Made by a program: the position numbers and the translations under genes
Assembly: GCA_025929855.1 (NCBI GenBank)
Contig: JAICPK010000056.1
Span: 1-6,714, forward strand
DNA from: Nitrososphaera sp.
GTDB taxonomy: Archaea; Thermoproteota; Nitrososphaeria; Nitrososphaerales; Nitrososphaeraceae
Length of the DNA: 6,714 bases
Reading direction: 5' to 3'
Notes under the pieces: generated by a model
The model's input: the letters and a program-made list of their open reading frames with translations, nothing else
What the model was told of the DNA's origin: nothing
Database searches by the model: none
In this document: one piece after another, positions 1 to 4,990 of the stretch
Position numbering within the stretch: position 1 is the stretch's first letter
How the letters are laid out: every line of letters begins with the position of its first letter

Positions 1-34
1 AAAAAACAACAAATTAAAATATTAACAGACTGCT

Positions 35-43
35 CTAAAAATT
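35..43 (+). promoter_or_regulatory. Possible TATA element for the winged-helix gene
   Basis: The AT-rich string CTAAAAATT is centred about 26 bases before TTG 65, which fits a leaderless transcript. The whole upstream region is AT-rich, so this is weak. Confidence 0.3.
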
Positions 44-64
44 AGCCTTGCGGATGGTGCTTGC

Positions 65-742
65 TTGCAAGTGAAAAAGTCAACCATTGCCATATTTGAT
101 ACTTTTAAGACCCGAAAGAACAAGTTCACTGGCGAGGCAAAAAGGCAGCGCGGCATCATTGCACATTTGGCTACAGAGCAGAGTCCAGATCTTCGCACCA
201 GGACATCGATAGCACACGCCATTGCCAAGCAGCACGGTATCTTATGGCAAAACATCTACTCCGGCATATTCCGCGACCTTGACGAAGTTCTCATTCCAGC
301 AGGTGTGGTAAGAGAAGGCGGAAGGCTGCCCTTGAGGAGGGGACCAAAGGCACTCCAGCTAGAAGGAGTGCCATTCTACGAACTGACAGATACTGGTATT
401 TTGGTAGCATCATCAATTGAGGAGCTGAGCGATAATCGTATGCAGCTGCTGCGATCATACATATCATCACTGTCAGCAAGCGACTCTGATTCCAAGATAA
501 TGAAGGAGAGTATGCTATTTCTGATATTAGTGGCGCCGTCATTTGTTTCAAAGATCATCAACGAATACATTTACGCCTACAGTAGCGGCACAATTGATAG
601 CATTGCGCCGCTTGACATCAAGAAGTTGAGGTCAGTAATATCTAAGCAGATAATAGTCGAAAAAGAGCTAGTAGAAGCTGTTATCACGATGCAGCAGAAC
701 CAAAGAGAGCTTGTTACAAACTTTTTCAAAGTGCTCACTTAG
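65..742 (+). CDS. Putative winged-helix DNA-binding protein, function unknown
   Basis: I do not recognise this 225-residue protein as a named family. Residues about 27-117 read like an archaeal winged helix-turn-helix: a first helix around RQRGIIAHLATE (27-38), a second around TSIAHAIAKQ (47-56), a probable recognition helix from W61 to L76, then a Gly/Arg/Pro-rich stretch (83-103) ending in YELTDTG (105-111) that would form the wing. The rest (118-225) is mostly helical and could mediate dimerisation or ligand sensing. There is no membrane segment or signal peptide. The start is uncertain: TTG at 65 is taken because an AT-rich TATA-like element lies about 26 bases upstream, but GTG at 71 (MKKSTIAIF) is an equally reasonable leaderless start. 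No ATG is available in this frame before residue 140. The stop codon overlaps that of the convergent zinc-ribbon gene. Transcription regulator is an inference from the predicted fold only. Confidence 0.7.
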   Translation: MQVKKSTIAIFDTFKTRKNKFTGEAKRQRGIIAHLATEQSPDLRTRTSIAHAIAKQHGILWQNIYSGIFRDLDEVLIPAGVVREGGRLPLRRGPKALQLEGVPFYELTDTGILVASSIEELSDNRMQLLRSYISSLSASDSDSKIMKESMLFLILVAPSFVSKIINEYIYAYSSGTIDSIAPLDIKKLRSVISKQIIVEKELVEAVITMQQNQRELVTNFFKVLT

Positions 743-921
743 CGGCCTTTGTGTCCACAGGAAGTACATTGGTATTTTTTCTGCTTGCCCTTACAGCCCT
801 CGCAACGCCATATCGTTGCGTTCCTGCAATTTGGACAGCTGAAACTTTCTGACAGCTCTCCAGGCCTCACTTGCCTACCACAGGCGTTGCAGTTTGGCAT
901 CTCGTAAGAACCGGCATACAT
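739..921 (-). CDS. Small zinc-ribbon protein with four CxxC knuckles (COG2888-like)
   Basis: This 60-residue protein carries four CxxC pairs: CNAC (11-14), CPNC (30-33), CEGC (40-43) and CTSC (52-55). They are enough to bind two zinc ions, and the protein ends in a basic GHKGR. The pattern CxxCG, then FSCPNC, IWRC and YQCTSCGHKG matches the short archaeal zinc-ribbon proteins annotated as Zn-ribbon RNA-binding protein involved in translation (COG2888/DUF1610 type), which are normally 50-60 residues long. The translation role is the database label for the family and is not shown here. The start is ATG 921. An internal ATG at 900 would give MPNCNACG, closer to the usual N terminus of the family, and is a serious alternative. 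The gene is divergent from the first Hsp20 gene and its TAA stop shares bases 740-741 with the TAG of the convergent upstream gene. Confidence 0.85.
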   Translation of the reverse strand: MYAGSYEMPNCNACGRQVRPGELSESFSCPNCRNATIWRCEGCKGKQKKYQCTSCGHKGR

Positions 922-945
922 TGACTTGGTGCATATCCTCGTCGG

Positions 946-956
946 AGTATTTTTAC
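946..956 (-). promoter_or_regulatory. Possible TATA element for the zinc-ribbon gene
   Basis: On the minus strand, an A/T run reading TAAAAATACTC is centred about 30 bases before ATG 921. It lies in the 93-base divergent spacer shared with the Hsp20 gene. It fits start 921 better than start 900, but the match is loose. Confidence 0.3.
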
Positions 957-987
957 TTTGTTAAGTTTCAGGGCTTGAAATAGGGGA

Positions 988-995
988 TTTATATC
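988..995 (+). promoter_or_regulatory. TATA box of the first Hsp20 gene
   Basis: TTTATATC is centred about 24 bases before ATG 1015, with purines (GGGGA) just upstream in the BRE position. No Shine-Dalgarno sequence precedes the ATG. The spacing predicts a leaderless or nearly leaderless mRNA. The same octamer, plus the following A, occurs on the minus strand at 3670-3662 before the gene starting at 3639. Confidence 0.6.
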
Positions 996-1014
996 ATCTT
1001 GAAGTTATTATACC

Positions 1015-1407
1015 ATGGGCATTGGAAGATATATGGCGAGGGAGCTGGCAAAAGAGCTGGATGGCAGATCTAGAGAATTTTATGAGTTTGTCATGCCAGC
1101 AATCGACATAATAGAAGAGGGCAACGATCTAGTAGTCACCATCGATCTTCCGGGCTTTGCCAAGAAGGATATTAATCTCAGAATCATAGGCAATATCTTA
1201 TACATAATTGCCAAGAGAGAGCAGGCAGAGCCAGTTGGAACGGTCTACTACAGGCAAAGGCCACTTAAGATAGACAAAATGGTTCTATTGCCAATATCGT
1301 TTAAGGAAGAGAAAGAGGAAAAGGTGGAAGGCAAGGCGAAATACGAAAATGGCATAGTAACACTCAGAATACCTATACCGGAATCGACAAACATTCCAAT
1401 AACGTAA
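1015..1407 (+). CDS. Small heat-shock protein, Hsp20/alpha-crystallin family (copy 1)
   Basis: This is an ATP-independent holdase chaperone that binds unfolding proteins in the cytoplasm as an oligomer. The 130-residue protein has a short N-terminal arm (1-28), then an alpha-crystallin domain opening with MPAIDIIEEGNDLVVTIDLPGF (27-48, key residues D31, D44, P46, G47). It closes with the family hallmark of A-x-Y-x-x-G-I-V-T-L-x-I-P (about 108-120). The C-terminal tail keeps the I-x-I motif (IPI, 127-129) that docks into a neighbouring subunit, so the protein appears intact. About half of its residues are identical to the second Hsp20 in this window. The block RSREFYEFVMPAID is shared without change. 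The gene is divergent from the zinc-ribbon gene and is probably transcribed alone, because a TATA box lies just upstream and a T-rich tract follows the stop. Heat or stress induction is likely for the family but no dedicated operator was identified. Confidence 0.95.
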   Translation: MGIGRYMARELAKELDGRSREFYEFVMPAIDIIEEGNDLVVTIDLPGFAKKDINLRIIGNILYIIAKREQAEPVGTVYYRQRPLKIDKMVLLPISFKEEKEEKVEGKAKYENGIVTLRIPIPESTNIPIT

Positions 1408-1415
1408 ATGCATAT

Positions 1416-1436
1416 TTGATTTTTTTGCCACTTTTT
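1416..1436 (+). terminator. T-rich terminator after the first Hsp20 gene
   Basis: A run of seven T (1420-1426) and another of five T (1432-1436) begin 13 bases after the stop, without a clear hairpin. This is the usual form of archaeal intrinsic termination. Confidence 0.5.
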
Positions 1437-1603
1437 AATTATAGTAAGATTCTGAGATTGAAAAGCGAAAGAACGGATTGCAGCCCAATTGATACAGGAT
1501 TATGCTTTACCAAATATAATACTCATCATATAACATTGCATCAGTCATTATATCTATATGTGATGTCCTAGTTTAGGAGCTACTTTCCCAGCATATATAT
1601 AGT

Positions 1604-3136
1604 CTAAATTTTCTTTTTCAATGTCACTGCAATTGCAGCAGCAGATGCGGCAAAACCACCGTACGCAAGATAAAAGTTGTATGGCAACATTAAGGCGGAT
1701 CCAATAAACAATGCAGAAGCAAGTATACTTGCTGCAAGCGCGCTATTATTTTTCTCATATCTGCCTGTGCTTCCTTTCGTTTCAAGGTATGTCTTTAACA
1801 GCGGCGCCACACTTACTGAATCCTGAATTCCCTTTGCAAACCTCTTTGCAGATATTTTTACTTCCTCAATATAGGCGTCACGTAAAAGACCCTCCTCTTC
1901 AAGTAGGCCTGCAAGTACCTTAACGAACTGGAATGTCACCTTATGGTGGTAATAGATACCCTCAAGAATAGAAGACATACGCATATAGAGTGCAAGATTC
2001 TTTGGAAGTCTGAAAGGAAATCGGCTCATTGTTTTGTTTGCAAGGTCTACTAGAGCCTTTACCTCCATCTTGTCGACCTGCCTACCATGCAGGGATTGTA
2101 TACTGAGTGCAATGCCTCGCTCAACCACGTAACGGTTCACTGTGGGCTCAAGCGTCCCAAGTTCTATCAACACGTTGACAGTCCTCTCGGGATCCTTATC
2201 TATCAGGCCAAGGTAGAGGCGGATAAGGCGGATACGGGTCTCGCTGTCAAGCCTTCCCACCATTCCAAAGTCATATAGTATCAGGCGGCCGTCGTCTGCA
2301 ACTGAAATGTTGCCTGGATGCGGATCTGCATGAAAGATATTGTGACGAAGAAGCATCTTGAAGAACAGTCTATGCACGCGCATTACAAGCTTTTCTCTGT
2401 CGATTCCTTTTTCATCCAGCCTTGAAATGTCAGTTATCTTGATGCCAGGAACATATTTCATTGTAAGCACATGTCTAGTAGTCCTCTCCAAGAATATGTC
2501 CGGTATTATGACTGACGAATCGCCTGCCAGATTGCGCTTGATTGTAATCAGGTTCTCCGCCTCTATGCGATAGTCCATCTCCTCATGTACCGTCTCTATG
2601 AACTGTGCCATCATGCCTTCTGCCGAGAATCTCAGATTTGGATCGATAAACCGTGTTGCAAGAGGCAATATTTTTTTCATAATGTAAATGTCGTCTTCAA
2701 TTACTCTTTCTATGTTTGGCCTGGACACCTTGACTATAACCTGTTTACCATCATACTTTGCTAAGTAGACCTGTCCAAGGCTTGCTCCAGACAGAGGAGC
2801 AGTATCAAACTCTTCAAATGCATCCTCTACACTGCCTAACTCGTTTTCAAGTACTGGCTTTACCTGTGAGAACAGTGCAGGAGGGACGTCATCCTGCAAT
2901 TTTGAGAGCACTTCAAGGTAGGGTAGCGGCAAAATGTCTACCCGGGTTGAAAGCCACTGGCCGAGTTTGATGTATGACGGCCCAAGCTCAATGAATGTTT
3001 TGAGCACTTTACGAGCATGTCTACGGTACTTTTCCTCATTGACATTTTTGCCCTCACGCTTGACCCATTCGCGCCTGTCTCGCCGCAAATTTATTACGAT
3101 GGGCAAAAGTTTGAGCACTACCTTAGCCAGATGCAA
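1604..3136 (-). CDS. ABC1/UbiB-family atypical kinase (ADCK-like), membrane-anchored
   Basis: This belongs to the protein-kinase-like ABC1/ADCK/UbiB family. Relatives support ubiquinone synthesis or lipid homeostasis, probably through an ATPase activity. In thaumarchaea, which use menaquinones, the substrate is unknown. Visible motifs are KLGQ of the family KxGQ helix (57-60), LQDDVPP (80-86), the nucleotide loop SGASLGQVY (116-124, in place of the more common AAAS), invariant Lys K136, and HEEMDYRIEAEN (184-195). They also include the catalytic HADPHPGN (269-276) and the metal-binding DFG (289-291). All key residues are present. Two hydrophobic segments at 465-483 and 488-506, followed by KKKI, form a C-terminal membrane hairpin. 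TTG 3136 is the first usual start codon in frame, but the frame stays open to 3223, so the N terminus is uncertain. It follows the 3220-3639 gene after 83 bases with no TATA box between, suggesting cotranscription. Confidence 0.93.
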   Translation of the reverse strand: MHLAKVVLKLLPIVINLRRDRREWVKREGKNVNEEKYRRHARKVLKTFIELGPSYIKLGQWLSTRVDILPLPYLEVLSKLQDDVPPALFSQVKPVLENELGSVEDAFEEFDTAPLSGASLGQVYLAKYDGKQVIVKVSRPNIERVIEDDIYIMKKILPLATRFIDPNLRFSAEGMMAQFIETVHEEMDYRIEAENLITIKRNLAGDSSVIIPDIFLERTTRHVLTMKYVPGIKITDISRLDEKGIDREKLVMRVHRLFFKMLLRHNIFHADPHPGNISVADDGRLILYDFGMVGRLDSETRIRLIRLYLGLIDKDPERTVNVLIELGTLEPTVNRYVVERGIALSIQSLHGRQVDKMEVKALVDLANKTMSRFPFRLPKNLALYMRMSSILEGIYYHHKVTFQFVKVLAGLLEEEGLLRDAYIEEVKISAKRFAKGIQDSVSVAPLLKTYLETKGSTGRYEKNNSALAASILASALFIGSALMLPYNFYLAYGGFAASAAAIAVTLKKKI

Positions 3137-3219
3137 TTTTGAAGGAGGAGGATAGACTGATGCTTCTTTGACAGAAGTTGTGTCCTCTTTTCTGATCTGG
3201 GCTGGGCTCTCCGTTGAGC

Positions 3220-3639
3220 TTATTCACTCCTTTTCTTTTTCAGCGAGTTGGTCATGTTAAAAACAAAGTTGCCTGTAGCAGAGCCGGCGATGTATCCAGC
3301 CAGAATCGCGTCGATGACAGCGTCCTTTGTGCTCTTGCCCTCCTTTTTGCGCATATTGTAGACCGTTGTGCCGAAGCGCCTGCCGACTATGAATGCAGCT
3401 GTAGCGCCTGCTAAGTACTCTGGTGCATCCACAAGCAGGTGCCCAAGTGGGTTACTTGATGGATCCACCGTGTCCATGTGCACACTATAATGAGTATCAT
3501 ATTCTCTGATGTGGAGGACGCCATAGCGGTATTGTCTTATGGCTCCTTTCTTGCTGCCAAGTGGCGTCTCTTTGAGGTCAATTATCGGCCTGACGGCCTT
3601 TGGCACAATGATATTGCCATCGCCATCAATGAACTCCAC
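3220..3639 (-). CDS. Conserved-looking small membrane-associated protein, unknown function
   Basis: I do not recognise this 139-residue protein. Its first 70 residues are polar and probably beta-rich, with a His/Asp/Tyr-rich patch (HIREYDTHYSVHMD, 43-56) that could bind metal, although this is only suggestive. The second half has two Gly/Ala-rich hydrophobic stretches, about 74-90 (with GxxxxxxxG spacing) and about 107-128 (AILAGYIAGSATG), separated by the basic MRKKEGK loop. They look like glycine-zipper membrane helices. The C terminus is basic (KKKRSE). The start is GTG 3639, which is forced because an in-frame TGA lies only two codons upstream. A TATA box sits 27 bases before it, and an 18-base dyad covers the start point. 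The gene leads into the ABC1-type kinase gene, so a membrane role linked to that kinase is possible but inferred from order alone. Confidence 0.8.
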   Translation of the reverse strand: MEFIDGDGNIIVPKAVRPIIDLKETPLGSKKGAIRQYRYGVLHIREYDTHYSVHMDTVDPSSNPLGHLLVDAPEYLAGATAAFIVGRRFGTTVYNMRKKEGKSTKDAVIDAILAGYIAGSATGNFVFNMTNSLKKKRSE

Positions 3640-3655
3640 GTATCAAAGGATACGT
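3638..3655. promoter_or_regulatory. Perfect 7-bp inverted repeat over the transcription/translation start
   Basis: ACGTATC-AAAG-GATACGT is a perfect dyad that overlaps the GTG start codon of the 3639 gene and lies between it and the TATA box (3662-3670). If the transcript is leaderless, most of the dyad is not in the RNA, so it is better read as a DNA operator than as an RNA hairpin. The regulator is unknown. Confidence 0.45.
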
Positions 3656-3661
3656 CAATCT

Positions 3662-3670
3662 GATATAAAA
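3662..3670 (-). promoter_or_regulatory. TATA box for the 3639 gene and the kinase
   Basis: The minus strand reads TTTTATATC, centred 27 bases before GTG 3639. This is a good archaeal TATA box at leaderless spacing. It would drive the unknown membrane protein and, by read-through, the ABC1-type kinase. Confidence 0.55.
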
Positions 3671-3682
3671 TTAACGAATAGG

Positions 3683-3689
3683 TTTAATC
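3683..3689 (+). promoter_or_regulatory. Probable TATA element of the Nudix gene
   Basis: TTTAATC is centred about 26 bases before ATG 3712, with purines (AATAGG) in the BRE position. A second AT-rich string, CTATAAAG (3702-3709), is too close to the ATG to be the promoter of a leaderless mRNA. Confidence 0.4.
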
Positions 3690-3711
3690 GCTAGCTGAGA
3701 GCTATAAAGAT

Positions 3712-4233
3712 ATGAAAAGTATCAGAGTAATTGAAAGTAGTAGGATCTATTCTGGTGGCATCAATCTTAGGAAAGATAAATTCTCGCTAAATGGTAAGTT
3801 CGTAGATAAGGAAATTGTCGGACATCAAAACTCTGTCGGGATAGTAGCGATCAGAGATAGCAGCGTTATTCTCGTTACTCAGTACCGCCGCGCAGCAAAC
3901 AAAGTGCTGCTAGAGATTCCGGCAGGCAAGATAGAAAGGAATGAAACGCCAAGAGAAGCAGCAGCTCGCGAAATGGCAGAAGAGATCGGCTACGCCGGCA
4001 CTCTCAGACCACTGTTGAAAGCCTATCTTGCCCCAGGCTACTCTACTGAGTTGATGCATGTATTTGTTGCTACAAACCTGAGAGAAATAAAGAAAGGCCT
4101 TCTCGATGACGATGAGAATATCCAGATAAAGAAGATAAAACTGAGTACAGCGATCAAGAAATGTCTGAATGGCAAGATTAATGACGCCAAGACCATTGCC
4201 GCATTGCTAGCCTATTATAACCAGTCCGACTAG
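3712..4233 (+). CDS. Nudix hydrolase, ADP-ribose pyrophosphatase type
   Basis: It probably hydrolyses ADP-ribose, or a related nucleoside diphosphate derivative, to AMP and ribose 5-phosphate in the cytoplasm. This clears a reactive sugar nucleotide. The 173-residue protein contains a full Nudix box at 72-94: G72, E78, R86, E87, E90, E91 and G93 are all in place, so the Mg-binding and catalytic glutamates are kept. Tyr94 replaces the usual aliphatic last residue. Other family signs are QYRRAANK (57-64), LEIPAG (67-72) just before the box, and the sequence APGYSTELMHVFVA (107-120) after it. The Pro-Gly about 15 residues after the box is typical of ADP-ribose pyrophosphatases. The substrate assignment rests on these motifs and could be another NDP-sugar. 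The start ATG 3712 fits a TATA element 26 bases upstream. The gene stands alone, divergent from the 3639 gene across a 72-base spacer. Confidence 0.92.
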   Translation: MKSIRVIESSRIYSGGINLRKDKFSLNGKFVDKEIVGHQNSVGIVAIRDSSVILVTQYRRAANKVLLEIPAGKIERNETPREAAAREMAEEIGYAGTLRPLLKAYLAPGYSTELMHVFVATNLREIKKGLLDDDENIQIKKIKLSTAIKKCLNGKINDAKTIAALLAYYNQSD

Positions 4234-4246
4234 ATGAGGCAATGTA

Positions 4247-4257
4247 CCTTTTTTCCT
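4247..4257 (+). terminator. T-rich terminator after the Nudix gene
   Basis: CCTTTTTTCC, with six T at 4249-4254, begins about 14 bases after the stop. It is a short archaeal-type termination tract without a convincing hairpin. Confidence 0.4.
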
Positions 4258-4400
4258 TGCGTCAACTAGCCTATTCCTTTCAATCATCAAGTCTTAGTGC
4301 TTCAAGTTACCGATTACTGCCTGCACAGTACTTTCTACTCTGTGGTACATTCTGATAACCTCGTCCTGTCTTTCACCGATGCCACCTGACTACCAGATCG

Positions 4401-4425
4401 TCATTTATATGAATTCATTAAATGA
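4401..4425. repeat. Near-perfect AT-rich dyad with 12-bp arms and one bulged base
   Basis: The arms are TCATTTA (4401-4407) and TAAATGA (4419-4425). Between them sits the perfect palindrome ATGAATTCAT (4409-4418), offset by one unpaired T at 4408. The total is 12 base pairs per arm with no loop. With no spacer it suits a dimeric DNA-binding protein better than a stable RNA hairpin. No gene start fits it clearly. Confidence 0.5.
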
Positions 4426-4468
4426 GCGATGTGTAGATGGCTTTACAACAGATAAATTAGTTGATCAT

Positions 4469-4492
4469 TACTTGCAAAAAAAGGAGCAAGTA
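4469..4492. repeat. 7-bp stem hairpin with an A-rich purine loop
   Basis: TACTTGC (4469-4475) pairs with GCAAGTA (4486-4492) around the 10-base loop AAAAAAAGGA. Read on the minus strand, the loop carries seven T. The function is unknown. It could be part of an RNA or a regulatory site. Confidence 0.4.
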
Positions 4493-4576
4493 TTAGCACG
4501 AAATAGTCTATTCCTCTAAAGATAACATGAAGTACAAATTGCTAAACAAATACTAGTATGTGTTAGTCTTGCAGAG

Positions 4577-4738
4577 ATGAAATCGAAGCGAATTCAATAC
4601 GATATAGTTGAAATTGAACTAACCATGGGATATATGCATCACCTTGTATTGCTCAATAAAGTCACGGATAAAATCAACAATTTATTCTACATGGTTTGCA
4701 TCACTTTCTCTGGGATCATAGGGTCTTCTTGTTGCTAG
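4577..4738 (+). CDS. Possible small protein of 53 residues, hydrophobic C-terminal half
   Basis: An ATG-initiated frame runs to TAG at 4736. The product starts MKSKRIQYDIVEIEL, has a His-His at 21-22, and ends in the hydrophobic stretch LFYMVCITFSGIIGSSCC (36-53), which could span a membrane and finishes with two cysteines. No family is recognised. The same frame is open back to 4526 without another usual start. A 10-base palindrome, ATACTAGTAT (4550-4559), lies where a TATA element would sit for a leaderless transcript, and no Shine-Dalgarno sequence is seen. In AT-rich DNA a frame this long can arise by chance, or this may be the remnant of a longer gene, so the call is tentative. Confidence 0.25.
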   Translation: MKSKRIQYDIVEIELTMGYMHHLVLLNKVTDKINNLFYMVCITFSGIIGSSCC

Positions 4739-4857
4739 TGAATATAGTAAATAAGAAATGAATAAGCGCTAAACCCTAAACCCTATAATCATATATGGCA
4801 AGGAGTTGTCAAAGACCATGAAGGTGTAAACAGAGACAATCGTCGTAACATGATGGG

Positions 4858-4869
4858 AAATATATAAAG
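4858..4869. promoter_or_regulatory. Strong TATA-like sequence not assigned to a gene
   Basis: AAATATATAAAG, preceded by GGG, reads as BRE plus TATA on the plus strand and would start RNA near 4889. That start would leave about a 98-base leader before the second Hsp20. On the minus strand it reads CTTTATATATTT and would fire leftward near 4837 into the gene-poor region. No annotated start codon fits either direction directly. Confidence 0.4.
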
Positions 4870-4905
4870 CACAGACAGACTCAGGACCTGTTGTAACTAC
4901 TTTAT

Positions 4906-4928
4906 GTTGCTTGAGGTCACCAAGCAGC
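4906..4928 (+). repeat. 8-bp stem-loop in the possible long leader of the second Hsp20 gene
   Basis: GTTGCTTG (4906-4913) can pair with CAAGCAGC (4921-4928), with one U-G pair, around the 7-base loop AGGTCAC. It would be in the RNA only if transcription starts at the upstream TATA sequence (4858-4869). Confidence 0.4.
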
Positions 4929-4939
4929 TCCCAAGGTAA

Positions 4940-4990
4940 ATGCTGGTAGAAAATATTTATGCAATGAACGCAAAATCTAATGTTGTATGA
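4940..4990 (+). CDS. Possible 16-residue upstream ORF overlapping the Hsp20 start
   Basis: ATG 4940 opens the peptide MLVENIYAMNAKSNVV, whose TGA stop (4988-4990) overlaps the Hsp20 ATG at 4987 as ATGA, the classic arrangement for translational coupling. AAGG lies 3 bases before its ATG. It would be translated only from a transcript starting upstream, such as from the 4858-4869 element. If the Hsp20 mRNA is leaderless, this ORF is not expressed and is accidental. Confidence 0.2.
   Translation: MLVENIYAMNAKSNVV
4953..4961 (+). promoter_or_regulatory. TATA element of the second Hsp20 gene
   Basis: ATATTTATG, preceded by GAAA, is centred about 30 bases before ATG 4987. It fits a leaderless or very short-leader transcript like that of the first Hsp20. 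Confidence 0.45.

Larger units (their letters stand above)
4234..4986. other. 753-base AT-rich region without a confident gene
   Basis: This is by far the longest gene-poor stretch of the window. No tRNA, rRNA or protein of a known family could be read in it on either strand. It contains a terminator tract near its left end, a dyad at 4401-4425, a hairpin with a purine loop at 4469-4492, and a 10-base palindrome at 4550-4559. It also contains a weak 53-codon ORF (4577-4738), a short heptamer repeat (4769-4785), a strong but unassigned TATA-like sequence (4858-4869) and a hairpin at 4906-4928. A 16-codon upstream ORF abuts the second Hsp20 gene. It could be a decayed gene region, a long regulatory region or the site of a non-coding RNA; the sequence alone does not decide. 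Confidence 0.6.

Noticed and set aside
291..570. Minus-strand reading frames inside the winged-helix gene
   Set aside because: They are antisense shadows of the plus-strand coding sequence, with no start signals or recognisable domains.
1566..1578. Short hairpin TCCTA-GTT-TAGGA downstream of the kinase stop
   Set aside because: Five base pairs with no T-run following on the minus strand is too weak to call a terminator.
1711..3155. Several plus-strand reading frames of 60-75 codons across the kinase gene
   Set aside because: They lie opposite the conserved ABC1-family coding frame, are low-complexity in translation and have no promoters.
4324..4344. Inverted repeat CACAG / CTGTG with an 11-base loop
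   Set aside because: A five-base stem is within chance expectation for a region this size.
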